NCBI RefSeq assembly: GCF_015710575.1
Contig: NZ_CP065373.1
Span: 2,666,001-2,730,000, forward strand
Source of the DNA: Mycolicibacterium mengxianglii
GTDB taxonomy: Bacteria > Actinomycetota > Actinomycetes > Mycobacteriales > Mycobacteriaceae
Direction of reading: 5' to 3'
Length of the DNA stretch: 64,000 nucleotides
Shown here: piece after piece, positions 41,804-50,973 of the stretch
Layout of the letters: each line of letters begins with the position of its first letter
Numbering within the stretch: the first letter of the stretch is position 1
Notes under the pieces: generated by a model
Told to the model about the DNA's origin: nothing
Databases searched by the model: none
What the model saw: the letters and a program-made list of their open reading frames with translations, nothing else
Translations under genes and position numbers: made by a program

Positions 41804-43408
41804 TTACGCCGGCAACAACTCTTTGGAGTACAACGGCGTTCCGGACGCATCGCACAGGGCGACCGTCAATGCCCGGGAGTCCGAGTCGATGGTCACCTCA
41901 CCGAAATGTTGGAAGCCCTGGGCGGGGGAGGTGTCCTTGTCCGTTGGCGCGTGGACGAACTCGTAGCGCGCGCCGAAGGTGCCGTCCAGCGGGCTCTGCG
42001 GAAACGCACCGGCGTTCAGCGGCCCGGACACGAACTCCCAGAATGGCGCGAAGTCGGCGAAGGCCGCTTGCTCGGGGTGGTAGGAGATTGCCGCAGTGTA
42101 GTGGACGTCAGCGGTGAGGTACACGATGTTGTGTACGTCTTTGGTCTCGGACAAGATGCGGGAAAAGGCGATCTCACGGCCCAAGGGTCGGCCGTTGTCA
42201 CCCTGCGCGACGGCTTCCATCGACTTGGGGCCGCCGGCCGGATCGGTGGCGGCGTCGGGTACGACGATGCTGATCGGCAGGTCGTTGGCGACCACCTTCC
42301 ATACCGCCGTCGACTTCTTCAGACTGTCGATCAGCCATTGCGTCTGTTCAGGTCCCAGCACGCCGCCGTCGTCGGACTGGGCCCACGCCTCGGGGTTCGG
42401 GTTCTTGTAGGAGCGCATGTCCAGGACGAAGACGTCCAGCAGCGGGCCGTAGGGGATCTTGCGATGCAGTCGGCCGTCCACGGCCTCCGCCGGCTCGACG
42501 GGCTGCCACTCGCGCCACGCCTGGTAGGCATAACCGGCGAGCTTGTCCGCGTCAGTTTCTGTGTAGCCCTTGCGGTTCTGGCCGTTGAGTGACTCTCCGG
42601 GGAACCAGTTGTTCGTCACCTCATGGTCATCCCACTGAACCAACTGCGGGACTGTGGCATTGAACCGTCGGTAGTGCTCGTCGGTGAGGTTGTAGGCGTA
42701 ATTGCCGCGGAAATCGTCAAGAGTCTGAGCTACGTGATCCTTGGCCGGCGCCGTCACGCTGGCGTACATGCCGCCGTCGTTCTGTTTCTGCGTCTCGGGA
42801 ACCGGGCCGTCGGCGTAGATCGCGTCGCCGGAGTGCACGAAGAAGTCCGGTCGACGGTCAGCCATCGCGCCGAAGATCGCCATCCCGCCCTGCCGGTTGA
42901 TCCCCCAACCCTGGCCGACGACATCTCCGGACCAGATGAACTTGATGTCTTGAGGTTGTGCGGGAGCGGTTCGGAACACACCGACTACAGGCTCTGATGT
43001 GGCACCGTCCTCGCCCTCCAGGGTCACCCGGTAATGCACCGTCTGTCCGGGCTCCAGGCCGGTGACGCGGACTCGCCCCGTGCCGTCGGTTGCCGGGGTC
43101 AGTTGCGGTCCCTCGACGCGTATCGGGTTCGAAAACGCTTCGGTGGCTGAGGTTTCGACGACCATGCGAGCAGCGGAGTCGGAGCGGGCCCAGACCATCG
43201 CGCCGTCCGCCCTTGGGTCACCGGTGGCGACACCGTGGGTCAGGCGGGGGCGGTTGACGATCAGGCCGGTGCTCGTAGGTGACCCGCCGTTGCCGGAGGA
43301 GCCGCAGGCCTGCAGCGCTGCCGCAGCGGGGACGAGCAACGCACCGGCCAGCGAGGCACGGAGCAAGGTGCGGCGGGGGATCATCGGACCGGAAGCAATG
43401 GGGGCCAT
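41804..43408 (-). CDS. phoD: Tat-exported alkaline phosphatase D (PhoD)
   Basis: About 534 residues. A Tat signal is seen (IPRRTLLRASLAGALLVPAA A) with a lipobox-like ALQACGSS after it. A PhoD N-terminal domain (RLTHGVATGDPRADGAMVWA RSD) precedes the metallophosphatase domain: WSGDVVGQG, HSGDAIYADGPVP, WDDHEVTNNW and YLTADVHYTAA supply the Fe/Ca ligands. It cleaves phosphate mono- and diesters outside the cell during phosphate need. Starts at 43408 and 43384 both keep the twin Arg. It is convergent with the M42 gene, 7 bases apart. Confidence 0.9.
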   Translation of the reverse strand: MAPIASGPMIPRRTLLRASLAGALLVPAAAALQACGSSGNGGSPTSTGLIVNRPRLTHGVATGDPRADGAMVWARSDSAARMVVETSATEAFSNPIRVEGPQLTPATDGTGRVRVTGLEPGQTVHYRVTLEGEDGATSEPVVGVFRTAPAQPQDIKFIWSGDVVGQGWGINRQGGMAIFGAMADRRPDFFVHSGDAIYADGPVPETQKQNDGGMYASVTAPAKDHVAQTLDDFRGNYAYNLTDEHYRRFNATVPQLVQWDDHEVTNNWFPGESLNGQNRKGYTETDADKLAGYAYQAWREWQPVEPAEAVDGRLHRKIPYGPLLDVFVLDMRSYKNPNPEAWAQSDDGGVLGPEQTQWLIDSLKKSTAVWKVVANDLPISIVVPDAATDPAGGPKSMEAVAQGDNGRPLGREIAFSRILSETKDVHNIVYLTADVHYTAAISYHPEQAAFADFAPFWEFVSGPLNAGAFPQSPLDGTFGARYEFVHAPTDKDTSPAQGFQHFGEVTIDSDSRALTVALCDASGTPLYSKELLPA

Positions 43409-43563
43409 GCCGGTCAGCATGGGGTGCCTCGGCGACCGTATGTCTAACACCGGTAAGCAAACAGACCACGGGCCGGTATCGGGTGCGTGAACGCAACCGC
43501 GCCCAACCCCACCTGCTGCCCTATTCGTCGGCTGGTTTCACCGGCCCCGCGGCCGGCCGATGT

Positions 43564-44055
43564 TCACGATGTCATTGCGCTCTCGGCGAGTTCGGCGAGT
43601 GCCTCTGTGACAGCACCCCAGCCCTCGAAAAAGCCGAGTTCCTCGTGGCGGGCGCGGAGAACTGGATCGCCGTGGCGCACGATGGCCGTGTAGTCCGTGC
43701 CCTCAGGATGCTCAGCCAGGATGATCTCCGCTGTCATGGGTACCGGTTCTGGTGTCGCAGGCCGCCACCTGCTGTCGACCGTGTTGGTGAATACCAGTCG
43801 GGAGTCCTCTTCGACGACGAGGAACACAGAATCGGTGTGCGGAACGAAATGAGTTCCGTCGTCGCTCATTTGGGTGACGAAACCGCCGCCGGGCCGTACC
43901 TGGAGCTGGTCGACGCGGGTGAGCGTAGGCGCTGGGGTCCACCACCGAGCCAGGAGGGCAGGATGGGTCCACGCACGCCACACCGCGTGCCGCGGTGCCC
44001 GGATGATCCGCTGTAGAACGAGATCGAGATCGGGGTTGATTGCAGTTGTGCTCAT
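43564..44055 (-). CDS. SRPBCC (AHSA1-like) domain protein
   Basis: 163 residues. The START-like AHSA1 pattern is clear: DLDLVLQRIIRAPRHAVWRA WTHPALLARWWTPAP, QVRPGGGFVTQMSDDGTHF and LGFFEGWGAVTEALAEL. It binds a hydrophobic ligand, unknown. It overlaps the upstream ArsR gene by 4 bases; such ArsR-SRPBCC pairs are common in actinobacteria. Confidence 0.87.
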   Translation of the reverse strand: MSTTAINPDLDLVLQRIIRAPRHAVWRAWTHPALLARWWTPAPTLTRVDQLQVRPGGGFVTQMSDDGTHFVPHTDSVFLVVEEDSRLVFTNTVDSRWRPATPEPVPMTAEIILAEHPEGTDYTAIVRHGDPVLRARHEELGFFEGWGAVTEALAELAESAMTS

Positions 44056-44384
44056 TTGGTCTCCTCTTCGGTGACGAGTTGTTCGAGCCGGTCGGTGCGG
44101 GTCTCCCAGATGTTTCGCTGCTCGGCCAGCCAGTCATTCACCAGGGAGAGCCGCGTGCGGTCGAGCGTGCAGGTTCGCACCCGGCCGGACTTGGTCGTGC
44201 GTATCAATCCGTTTGCTTCGAGTGCGCGCACATGCTTCATGAACGAAGGCAACGCCATGGAGAACGGCCTCGCGAGCTCGCCAACGCTGGCAGGGCCGCT
44301 GCCGAGTCGCCGAATGACCGCCCGGCGCGTGGGGTCCGCAAGGGCGACGAAGAGGCCGTCCAGCTCAGGGTCATACTTATCCAC
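44052..44384 (-). CDS. ArsR family winged-helix regulator
   Basis: 110 residues. LFVALADPTRRAVIRRLGSG, then VGELARPFSMALPSFMKHVR ALEANGLIRTTKSGRVRTC is a complete ArsR winged helix. No Cys-based metal site is seen, so it is of the non-metal type paired with SRPBCC proteins. Translationally coupled to the next gene. Confidence 0.88.
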   Translation of the reverse strand: MDKYDPELDGLFVALADPTRRAVIRRLGSGPASVGELARPFSMALPSFMKHVRALEANGLIRTTKSGRVRTCTLDRTRLSLVNDWLAEQRNIWETRTDRLEQLVTEEETK

Positions 44385-44452
44385 AAAGCTAAGTATCGCC
44401 GCTCGGAATGGTTAGCGCAAGGGCTAACTGTTAAACCTCGCGCAGGGGCTGG

Positions 44453-45223
44453 TCACATTGCGACGACGGCGTTCTTGCCGCCGTCGACGGTGAGCACAGT
44501 CCCCTGGATGTAGGAGGCGCGCGGTGAGACCAGGAATCGGATGGCCTCGGCGACTTCCTCGGGGGTGCCGCCGCGACCTGCGGGCACGCTGGCGAGGTAT
44601 CCCTGGTACATGTCGCGTATGTGCTCGTTGATGGGGGTGAGGATGTATCCAGGATCGACAGAGTTGACCCGTACGCCGCGGGGGCCATATTCGGCGGTCC
44701 ACGACTTCGTCAGCATGTCCAGAGCCGCCTTCGCCGCCTGGAAGGCACTGGTTCCCGCAGCAGCCATGGTGGTGCTGAGACTGCCGACGTTGACGATCGC
44801 TCCTCGTCCGCGCTCGGCCATCGTGGGCGCGAAGGCTCCGGTGAGGATGTAGGGCGCTTTCACGTTGAGGTTGAACACCGAGTCGAACATGTCATCGGTC
44901 GTGTCTTCGGTTCGCGAGAACCCGCCGCCGCCGGCGTTGTTGACCAGCACATCCACGGTGCCGCCGTCGAGGATCCTGTGCGTCTCGGCGACCAGGGCGT
45001 GTACCGCTGCAGGATCGTTGAAGTCGGCGACCAGGTCTACTGCACGCCCGCCGGCCGACTCGATCAGCGTTCGAGTCTCGGCGGCCCGGTCCCTATCTCG
45101 GCCGCAGACCACGATGGAGTAACCGTCCTCGGACAACCGCAGGGCGGTCTCCCGCCCGATTCCGCTCGTGGAACCGGTGACCATGGCCCAAGAACCATGC
45201 ACCACAGGAGTATTCGACGTCAT
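44453..45223 (-). CDS. SDR family protein with Phe in place of catalytic Tyr
   Basis: 256 residues. TGSTSGIG and NNAG are intact, as is the Ser (VGSLSTT), but the Y-x-x-x-K motif reads SAFQAAK: Phe161 with Lys165 retained (codon TTC, one base from TAC). The C-terminal IQGTVLTVDGG is normal. Loss of the Tyr hydroxyl normally abolishes SDR hydride-transfer catalysis, so it may be non-redox or a binding protein. It could also be a sequence error. Confidence 0.85.
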   Translation of the reverse strand: MTSNTPVVHGSWAMVTGSTSGIGRETALRLSEDGYSIVVCGRDRDRAAETRTLIESAGGRAVDLVADFNDPAAVHALVAETHRILDGGTVDVLVNNAGGGGFSRTEDTTDDMFDSVFNLNVKAPYILTGAFAPTMAERGRGAIVNVGSLSTTMAAAGTSAFQAAKAALDMLTKSWTAEYGPRGVRVNSVDPGYILTPINEHIRDMYQGYLASVPAGRGGTPEEVAEAIRFLVSPRASYIQGTVLTVDGGKNAVVAM

Positions 45224-45272
45224 ACGCTGGCCTTTCTCGGGACTGGACCGCAGGAAGTGCTGATTCGGGCGC

Positions 45273-45794
45273 TCAGCCAGGTATCGCCCCGACAGGCTCG
45301 AGATAGAAACGGACCCAGTTGATTTGGCCGTTGCGGGTGGTGAGGATCACGGGGCCGGCGAACAGTACCGGGGCACCAGCGGTGTTGACGCCGGTGATCT
45401 CCCACTCTGACCAGATCTCCGGACCGCTGGCCACAGAGCGCAGTACTTTGGCGTTGAGATGGGGCGCGGTGTTGAAGATCGCCGTCCAGTTGGCGAGGAC
45501 GCGCTCGGCGCCGGTGAAGTTCCGCTCCGGATGATGGGGCAGTTCTGCCTGGAAATCGGCGGTGAAGCAGTCCGCCACCCGCGTGGCGTCGCCGGAATTG
45601 ATGGCCTCGCGGAGCCGGTCGAGAACGAGCGGGTCCGAAGCGGTGGCGGCAGGCATCGAGGGTCCCTCCGTTGTGACCGGCGGCGGTGCCGCCGGAGTGG
45701 ACATCGTCGACCCGCAGCCGGCCAGCGCAATGCCGAGAATGCCCGCCGCAACTGCGGTCTGCAGAGCCCGACGAGGAGCGCGTTCTGGTGACAT
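45273..45794 (-). CDS. NTF2/SnoaL-like lipoprotein
   Basis: 173 residues from ATG 45794. A lipoprotein signal (TAVAAGILGIALAGCGS) precedes a SnoaL/NTF2-like cone fold: LDRLREAINSGDATRVADCF TADFQAELPHHPERNFTGAE with the later EWEITGVNTAGAPVLFAGPV. It is an anchored extracytoplasmic protein of unknown ligand. It sits 49 bases upstream of the Phe-SDR on the same strand and may be co-transcribed. Confidence 0.72.
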   Translation of the reverse strand: MSPERAPRRALQTAVAAGILGIALAGCGSTMSTPAAPPPVTTEGPSMPAATASDPLVLDRLREAINSGDATRVADCFTADFQAELPHHPERNFTGAERVLANWTAIFNTAPHLNAKVLRSVASGPEIWSEWEITGVNTAGAPVLFAGPVILTTRNGQINWVRFYLEPVGAIPG

Positions 45795-45935
45795 CGACTT
45801 GGTGATCGTGACCGGCGGGAACGTCTGGACATCAAACACAAATAACTCAAACGCCTGTGGCGGCTGGTTCCTTCCGTTCTCCGCGAAAACTCGGGGGAGT
45901 GGTTGGCCTTTGCGCACCCCGTCGGGCGCAATGGG

Positions 45936-46150
45936 TCAGATGCCTGTCGAGCTCTGGCCGGCGTTGCGGTGGTGAACAAGGGGGAGGAAGAGTTCATCGA
46001 CGATCGATTGGATGCGTGTGGGCGCCAGCGGCTCGAGGTCCATGAGCAGATCGTGACGCACCAGGTCAAACGGCATCGCGAGCACCGAGGCAGGGATCTG
46101 CGCCAGGTTGATCTCGCCGCGGTCGTGGGCACGTTTGTAGATGGTCTAAC
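45936..46150 (-). pseudogene. TetR regulator C-terminal remnant
   Basis: The minus strand reads TIYKRAHDRGEINLAQIPAS VLAMPFDLVRHDLLMDLEPL APTRIQSIVDELFLPLVHH and a stop at 45936, the end of a TetR ligand domain. The HTH half is missing. Confidence 0.6.
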
Positions 46151-46466
46151 GCGTGAGGTTCGTTGGTCGCCGATGATCTGGTCGCGTGCCTGAGCGGGGG
46201 TGAGGCCGGTTCCGGCCAATAACCCCGAGAATGCGGTGGCCGCAGCGATGGCGAAGAAGCCGGCGCGGGCCGTACCCATGCCCGTCAGCGCGGCGAGGAG
46301 GTCGCCACGCAGGTGTGATCTGCTGACTCCCGAGCTGAAGGCGATGCTGGATGCGGGTGAGCGGGACCGGTTCAACGCCGCCATCGACCTCGTTCCGGTG
46401 AACACCAAGCGGGTCATCAGGTGGCACGCCAAGCCCTTCGATAACACCGTTGTCTTGGAACGAGAG
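46151..46466. other. Degenerate sequence between the TetR remnant and arr
   Basis: Contains partial readings on both strands: minus AALTGMGTARAGFFAIAAAT AFSGLLAG, membrane-like; plus TPELKAMLDAGERDRFNAAI DLVPVN. Neither forms a complete gene. The block looks like fused fragments of lost genes. Confidence 0.4.
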
Positions 46467-46886
46467 TCAGTCATAGATGATCGCAAGTCCGCGGCGTCTG
46501 AGGTCCGCCAGGCCATCGCGCATGACTTGAAGTTGCTCGGGTGAGTGCCCCACCCAATCCGTGATCTCGCCTATTACTCTGACGGGCTCCCTGGTGCGGT
46601 AGGACCGCGTCGGATTTCCGGGAAACTTCTTGTCCGTCACGTTCGGGTCGTCTTCCAGCGTGCCCTCTGGTTCCACGATGTAGACGCGACACCGCCCTGG
46701 GCCTGATGCCATCTCCGCTCCCCACACCGCGGCGTCCAATGTCTGCGTCACATATACGTGGTTCGAAATCCGTCCTTCTTCATAATTCGACCGGCGGCCG
46801 GGCACCAGCCGTTCACCGATCGCGAGGTCGGCTCTGGTGCCGTGAAGTAACTCGCCAGACTCGTGCACCTCAAAAGGTTTCGTCAC
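46467..46886 (-). CDS. arr: Rifampin ADP-ribosyltransferase
   Basis: 139 residues, full length for Arr, which inactivates rifamycins by ADP-ribosylating the ansa-chain hydroxyl using NAD+. Family blocks are intact: PFEVHESGELLHGTRADLAI, GRISNHVYVTQTLDAAVWGA E, DDPNVTDKKFPGNPTRSYRT REPVRVIGEITDWVGHSPEQ L. His15, Tyr45 and Asp80 match the NAD-binding/catalytic His19, Tyr49 and Asp84 of the M. smegmatis enzyme with a constant offset of 4. Chromosomal setting and mycobacterial neighbours suggest an intrinsic gene. Rifampin resistance is predicted if expressed. Confidence 0.93.
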   Translation of the reverse strand: MTKPFEVHESGELLHGTRADLAIGERLVPGRRSNYEEGRISNHVYVTQTLDAAVWGAEMASGPGRCRVYIVEPEGTLEDDPNVTDKKFPGNPTRSYRTREPVRVIGEITDWVGHSPEQLQVMRDGLADLRRRGLAIIYD

Positions 46887-46941
46887 ATCAACCCCTATAC
46901 GTTGCCATCGGTTGCGTACCGCTCATCGACCGAACGCCGCG

Positions 46942-48867
46942 CTACACCGGAAGGGGCTCGGCGCCGTCCACGCGACTCAACCGCCATCGTCCTGCACCCA
47001 GCAGTTCCAGGTGCTTCTGGTGATGTCGGTTGACGGTGCTGCGATGGGTAACGCTGATGAGCACGGTGTCGGGAAGTTCGCGGCGTATCAGGCTGTAGAT
47101 CATGAATTCCAGCGGTTCATCGAGCGCCGAGGTCGCCTCGTCGAGGAACACTGCCTTGGGTTTGGTCAATAAGACTCGGGCGAACGCGATGCGCTGCTGT
47201 TCACCCGGGGAGAGCACCTTGGCCCAGTCCGCGTCGTCGGAGAGCCGTCCGGTGTAGCGCGGCAACGCGACCGCCTCCAGCGCGGCCCGCAGTTCGTCAT
47301 CGGGGATGTCGCCGGGACCATGCGGGTAGGACACCACCGTCCGAAGATCGCCGAGCGGGACATAGGGCAGCTGAGACAGGAACATCGTTTCGTGCTCGCC
47401 ACCCGGGCAGCGCATCGTTCCCGAAGCGTAGGGCCAGAGCTGGGCCAGGCTGCGTAACAATGTGGACTTTCCCGTGCCTGATTCCCCGGTGATGATCAGC
47501 GACTCTCCGACACTCAGCTGCATACCCAGGTCGCCGACCAGCTGCTCACCAGCCGGATTGCGGACCTCGACGGCGTCCAGCTCGATCGCGCCGTTGTCGT
47601 CGGCGATCACCGCCAGCATCGGCAATGCCCGGCTTTGCTCATTGGCGGTGACCAGCCCGTGTAGCCGAAGGATGGAGGCGCGGTAGCCGGCGAAGACGTC
47701 ATAGGAGTTGCGAAAGAACGACAGTGCGTCCTGGATGGCACCGAACGCCGATACCGACTGGATGACTGTCCCCAGTTGGATCTGGCCGGTGAAGAGCCGG
47801 GGTGCCTGCAGCAACCAGGGCAGCGGAATGATGATGTGGTTCATCGACAGATTCCAACCGGTGAAGATCATGGTCCTGTTGATGAACCGTTTGTAGTTGG
47901 ACACCACTGGGTCAAAGCGGTGGCGCAGTTGATGACGTTCCGGTTTCTCTCCCCGGTAGAGGGCAACCGCTTCGGCGGCATCGCGCAGTCGCACCAGCGC
48001 GTAGCGGAACGCGGCGTTGAACTTCTCGTTGTTGAACGAGAGGCGGATCAGCGGACGGCCAAGCCAGAACGCGATGACGGTCGCGAACGCGACGTAGACG
48101 AACGCCGACCAGAACAAGGCGCGCGGCAGTTCGACACCGAAAAGCGAAACGGGACCCGACAGATTCCACAGGATCTGGGTGAACGAGATGACCGATACGA
48201 GCGAGGAGATCGCCCCGAACAGCAGCGTGCCGTTGCTTGTCTGATGTGGGGTGTTCGGTTGCGGTCCGGAGATGGCGGTGAACACATCGATGTCGTACTG
48301 GATGCGCTGGTCCGGGTTGTCTATGGTCTCGTCGATGAACCGGCTCCGGTAGTACGCGCGCCCGTCGAGCCAGTCGGCGGTGAGCCGGTCGGTCAGCCAG
48401 GCCCGCCAAGCCAGCATGAAGCGCTGCGTGATGAACAGATCGACCATGATGCGAGTGACCAATATCGCCGCCAACAACGAAAAGAGCAGAAGGGAGATCC
48501 AAAACCCCTGGACACCAGAATCTTTCACCGTCTGACTGCCGATGGCGCTACCCTGTACAGCGATTTGCGCGGCTGAGTACAGGTCGTTGCTCTGATAGCT
48601 GAACAACACGCTCAGTCGCACGCCGATCACCACCGACAGCAGCATCGCCGCCAGTGACAGCCAGGGTCGGACGCTATGCCGGCCCGTGAAGTACGCACCT
48701 GTGACGGCCCAGAACTGCCGTCCCCAGACGGTGAACCGGGCGATGAGGCCCAGCGTGATGAGCGTGCAGAGCGCGGTGATGGCCCACGCCTCGCTGATCC
48801 AGATCAGCGAATCGAGCAGGCCGTTGTTCCAGTCGATCGATGGCGAGAACGGTTGGACATCGTCCAT
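46942..48867 (-). CDS. bacA: SbmA/BacA-like ABC transporter, fused permease and ATPase (Rv1819c type)
   Basis: About 641 residues from ATG 48867. The N-terminal ~400 residues form an SbmA/BacA-type membrane domain ([51 protein letters not shown]). The C-terminal ATPase has Walker [17 protein letters not shown], signature [16 protein letters not shown] and Walker [14 protein letters not shown]. The M. tuberculosis homologue imports vitamin B12 and hydrophilic peptides such as bleomycin. It lies 55 bases upstream of arr on the same strand. Confidence 0.9.
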   Translation of the reverse strand: MDDVQPFSPSIDWNNGLLDSLIWISEAWAITALCTLITLGLIARFTVWGRQFWAVTGAYFTGRHSVRPWLSLAAMLLSVVIGVRLSVLFSYQSNDLYSAAQIAVQGSAIGSQTVKDSGVQGFWISLLLFSLLAAILVTRIMVDLFITQRFMLAWRAWLTDRLTADWLDGRAYYRSRFIDETIDNPDQRIQYDIDVFTAISGPQPNTPHQTSNGTLLFGAISSLVSVISFTQILWNLSGPVSLFGVELPRALFWSAFVYVAFATVIAFWLGRPLIRLSFNNEKFNAAFRYALVRLRDAAEAVALYRGEKPERHQLRHRFDPVVSNYKRFINRTMIFTGWNLSMNHIIIPLPWLLQAPRLFTGQIQLGTVIQSVSAFGAIQDALSFFRNSYDVFAGYRASILRLHGLVTANEQSRALPMLAVIADDNGAIELDAVEVRNPAGEQLVGDLGMQLSVGESLIITGESGTGKSTLLRSLAQLWPYASGTMRCPGGEHETMFLSQLPYVPLGDLRTVVSYPHGPGDIPDDELRAALEAVALPRYTGRLSDDADWAKVLSPGEQQRIAFARVLLTKPKAVFLDEATSALDEPLEFMIYSLIRRELPDTVLISVTHRSTVNRHHQKHLELLGAGRWRLSRVDGAEPLPV

Positions 48868-49369
48868 TGGAACCCCCACTGGTGCGTCGCTTTGACGCGG
48901 TCGCGGCGCACGGCGCCACGGGTACCAATGGGTGCCGTGTCGCTCTCGTTCTCATCCCGCCGGCTCGGCACCGTGGTTCGGCATCCGTGCCGCCGCTGAC
49001 GGCATTGTTGTCGCCGCCACCTCGGTTGACCGTTGCATTGCCAACCCTAGCTTCTGCGTGACGTGCTAGTAGTGGGCTTTGTCAAGTGGGCTTTGTCAAG
49101 TGGGTAGTGGAAAGGGGCGTCCTCGATGGTGTTGGCGTTCCATGTGCCGGTTGCTGGACCGATGGCCACTTGGGAGGCCAGTCAGCCCACTCGGCCCGCG
49201 CTAAGCGATTGCCGAGCAGACGTCGATTACGAACGACGACATTGTCGGACCTGGGGAGCGGACTCGACGCTCTGGGAATCTGCCTGACGCAGCGCGAGGG
49301 CACCCGGCTCGGACACGCCGTAACAGGTTGGATCACAAGTGATTCAGAGATGTCTCTGGGGCAGTCGAC
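48868..49369. other. Intergenic region with short tandem repeat
   Basis: About 500 bases with no intact gene. It holds the BacA promoter region, a 14-base tandem repeat (49072-49104) and low-quality readings on both strands that match nothing I recognise. It may be the scar of an old insertion or deletion that removed the 5' half of the threonine aldolase gene. Confidence 0.45.
49072..49104. repeat. Tandem 14-base repeat
   Basis: GTGGGCTTTGTCAA twice plus a partial third copy. On the minus strand each copy displays ACTTGACA, which contains a -35-like TTGACA facing the BacA gene, though no good -10 follows. Confidence 0.6.
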
Positions 49370-49960
49370 TCGTTGCCAGAACGCCTCATGGCCGGGGGCG
49401 GCGGTGCACGTGGACGGGGTGTGAATTGCCAATACTGCTGCGGCACTGGATCGTTCACTGTCCGAGCTGCCCACCGACGTGGGTGTGGACGTCGTGTCGC
49501 TCGGTGGCCACAAAACGGACTGCTCTTCGCAGAAGCCGTTGTGGTGCTCCATCCGCAACGTTGCACGGGTCTGAGGTGCATGTGGGAAATTACGGTGCCA
49601 CCCGCGTCGAAGATGCGGTATATTTCGGCGCAGTTCATAGCATTGCTCGAAGGTGATCTTTGGCTCCTGGCCGCGCGGCGCGCCAATCAGCGAGCGGCAC
49701 TGTTGCGCAAACTCGTCGAGGACCTTCCAGGAGTGAACGTCACCCAGCCAGCACCGGCCAACGCCGTTTTCGCGATTGTGACGCCTAAGGTAGAGAAGAA
49801 ACTTCGGCGAATAGCCGACTACCAGTACTGGAGTCCTGGCACCGGCGAGGTGCGGTGGATGTGCTTTCACGAAAACAGTGATGAGACCGTGCACGGCTTC
49901 GCGGATGCGTTGAGTGACCTCATCAGAACGACCGCCCCCGACTGTATGAAAGCAGGGTAA
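49370..49960 (+). pseudogene. Low-specificity L-threonine aldolase / beta-eliminating lyase, 3' fragment
   Basis: Pieces of the PLP enzyme are readable in order: AAVHVDGV, a TGA where CGA is expected, IANTAAALDRSLSEL with DVGVDVVSLGGHK, a shift at the AAAA run near 49512, NGLLFAEAVVVLHPQ, then KMRYISAQFIALLEGDLW to the normal end FHENSDETVHGFADALSDL. The N-terminal ~150 residues are absent. A nonsense change plus a frameshift plus truncation make it a true pseudogene. Its TAA overlaps the DhaK ATG (TAATG). Confidence 0.7.
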
Positions 49961-50973
49961 TGAGCAAACTTTTCATGCTCGATGACGGCGCGAGCGCCCT
50001 GGATCTGGCGCTGCGCGGTTTCGGCCGGCTACACAGCGACATCGTCACCGTGCTCAGCGACCCGGTCGCGGTGATCGCCAAGCAAAGATCACCGGGACGG
50101 CGGGTCGGACTGGTCTCCGGCGGTGGTTCCGGCCATGAGCCGCTGCACGGCGGATTCGTCGGAAGCGGGATGCTTGACGCAGCGGCTCCTGGTCGCGTCT
50201 TTGCTTCACCGCACAACCGGCAGGTGTACGCGGCCAGCCGGGAGGTCGCCGGCCCAGACGGTGTGTTGCACATCGTGAAGAACTACACCGGCGACCGCAT
50301 CAACTTCGGGATCGCTGCCGAGCGGCTGGCCGGGGATGGCATCGCCGTGCGGCGGGTACTCGTCAATGACGACATCGCCACCGACAACGCCGATACCGGA
50401 ACCGGGCGCCGTGGCACCGCCGCGACCGTACTGGTCGAGAAGATCCTCGGTGCAGCCGCCGATGACGGGATGAGCCTCGATGAGCTCGCCGTACTGGGAC
50501 AGACGGTTGCGGAGTCCTGCTGCAGCCTGGGGGTCGCGGCCCGGGCGCAGAGCACTCTCCCTGACGGGGACACGGCTTTCGAACTCGGCCCCGACAAGCT
50601 GGAGTACGGCGTCGGCATCCACGGCGAACGCGCCGCGGAAACGGTCGATCGCCCACCGTTGCCCGAACTGGTCGACAGGATGTGCACCGACATCCTGGCG
50701 AAGATGCCGGATGACGGCCAGGAAGTAGGGGTGCTCATCAACGGGCTGGGATCTGCGACGCAGCTCGAGTTGTACAGCGTTTTCGCCCAGGTCACCGAGC
50801 ACCTCGACTCCCGTAGCGAGCGGATCTGTGCCTCGCTCGTCGGCACTTTTGTGCCCGCTCTGGATATGCACGGCTTTTCGATCACCCTCGCGCGGCTGCG
50901 GCCCGAATGGCTTGAATGGCTGAGCCGCCCAGTTCTTACTCCCTTTCCCCTTACGGTGGTGACTTATGTTTGA
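49960..50973 (+). CDS. dhaK: Dihydroxyacetone kinase subunit DhaK
   Basis: 337 residues. GGGSGHEPLHGG is at residues 54-65, KNYTGDRINFG at 107-117 and GVGIHGE at 217-223, where His221 forms the hemiaminal with dihydroxyacetone. The TTGRRGTAATVLVEKI-type loop (here GTGRRGT) is also present. Starts by TAATG overlap with a broken aldolase and overlaps dhaL by 8 bases. It binds the sugar for phosphoryl transfer from DhaL. Confidence 0.9.
   Translation: MSKLFMLDDGASALDLALRGFGRLHSDIVTVLSDPVAVIAKQRSPGRRVGLVSGGGSGHEPLHGGFVGSGMLDAAAPGRVFASPHNRQVYAASREVAGPDGVLHIVKNYTGDRINFGIAAERLAGDGIAVRRVLVNDDIATDNADTGTGRRGTAATVLVEKILGAAADDGMSLDELAVLGQTVAESCCSLGVAARAQSTLPDGDTAFELGPDKLEYGVGIHGERAAETVDRPPLPELVDRMCTDILAKMPDDGQEVGVLINGLGSATQLELYSVFAQVTEHLDSRSERICASLVGTFVPALDMHGFSITLARLRPEWLEWLSRPVLTPFPLTVVTYV

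Noticed and set aside
49076..49100. Strong promoter for the BacA gene (two TTGACA boxes)
   Set aside because: No -10 element at a proper distance and the boxes are over 200 bases from the start; they arise from the tandem repeat.
49082..49894. Minus-strand 270-codon frame
   Set aside because: It runs antisense to the threonine aldolase remnant and across the tandem repeat; composition is that of a shadow frame and no transposase or other motif appears.
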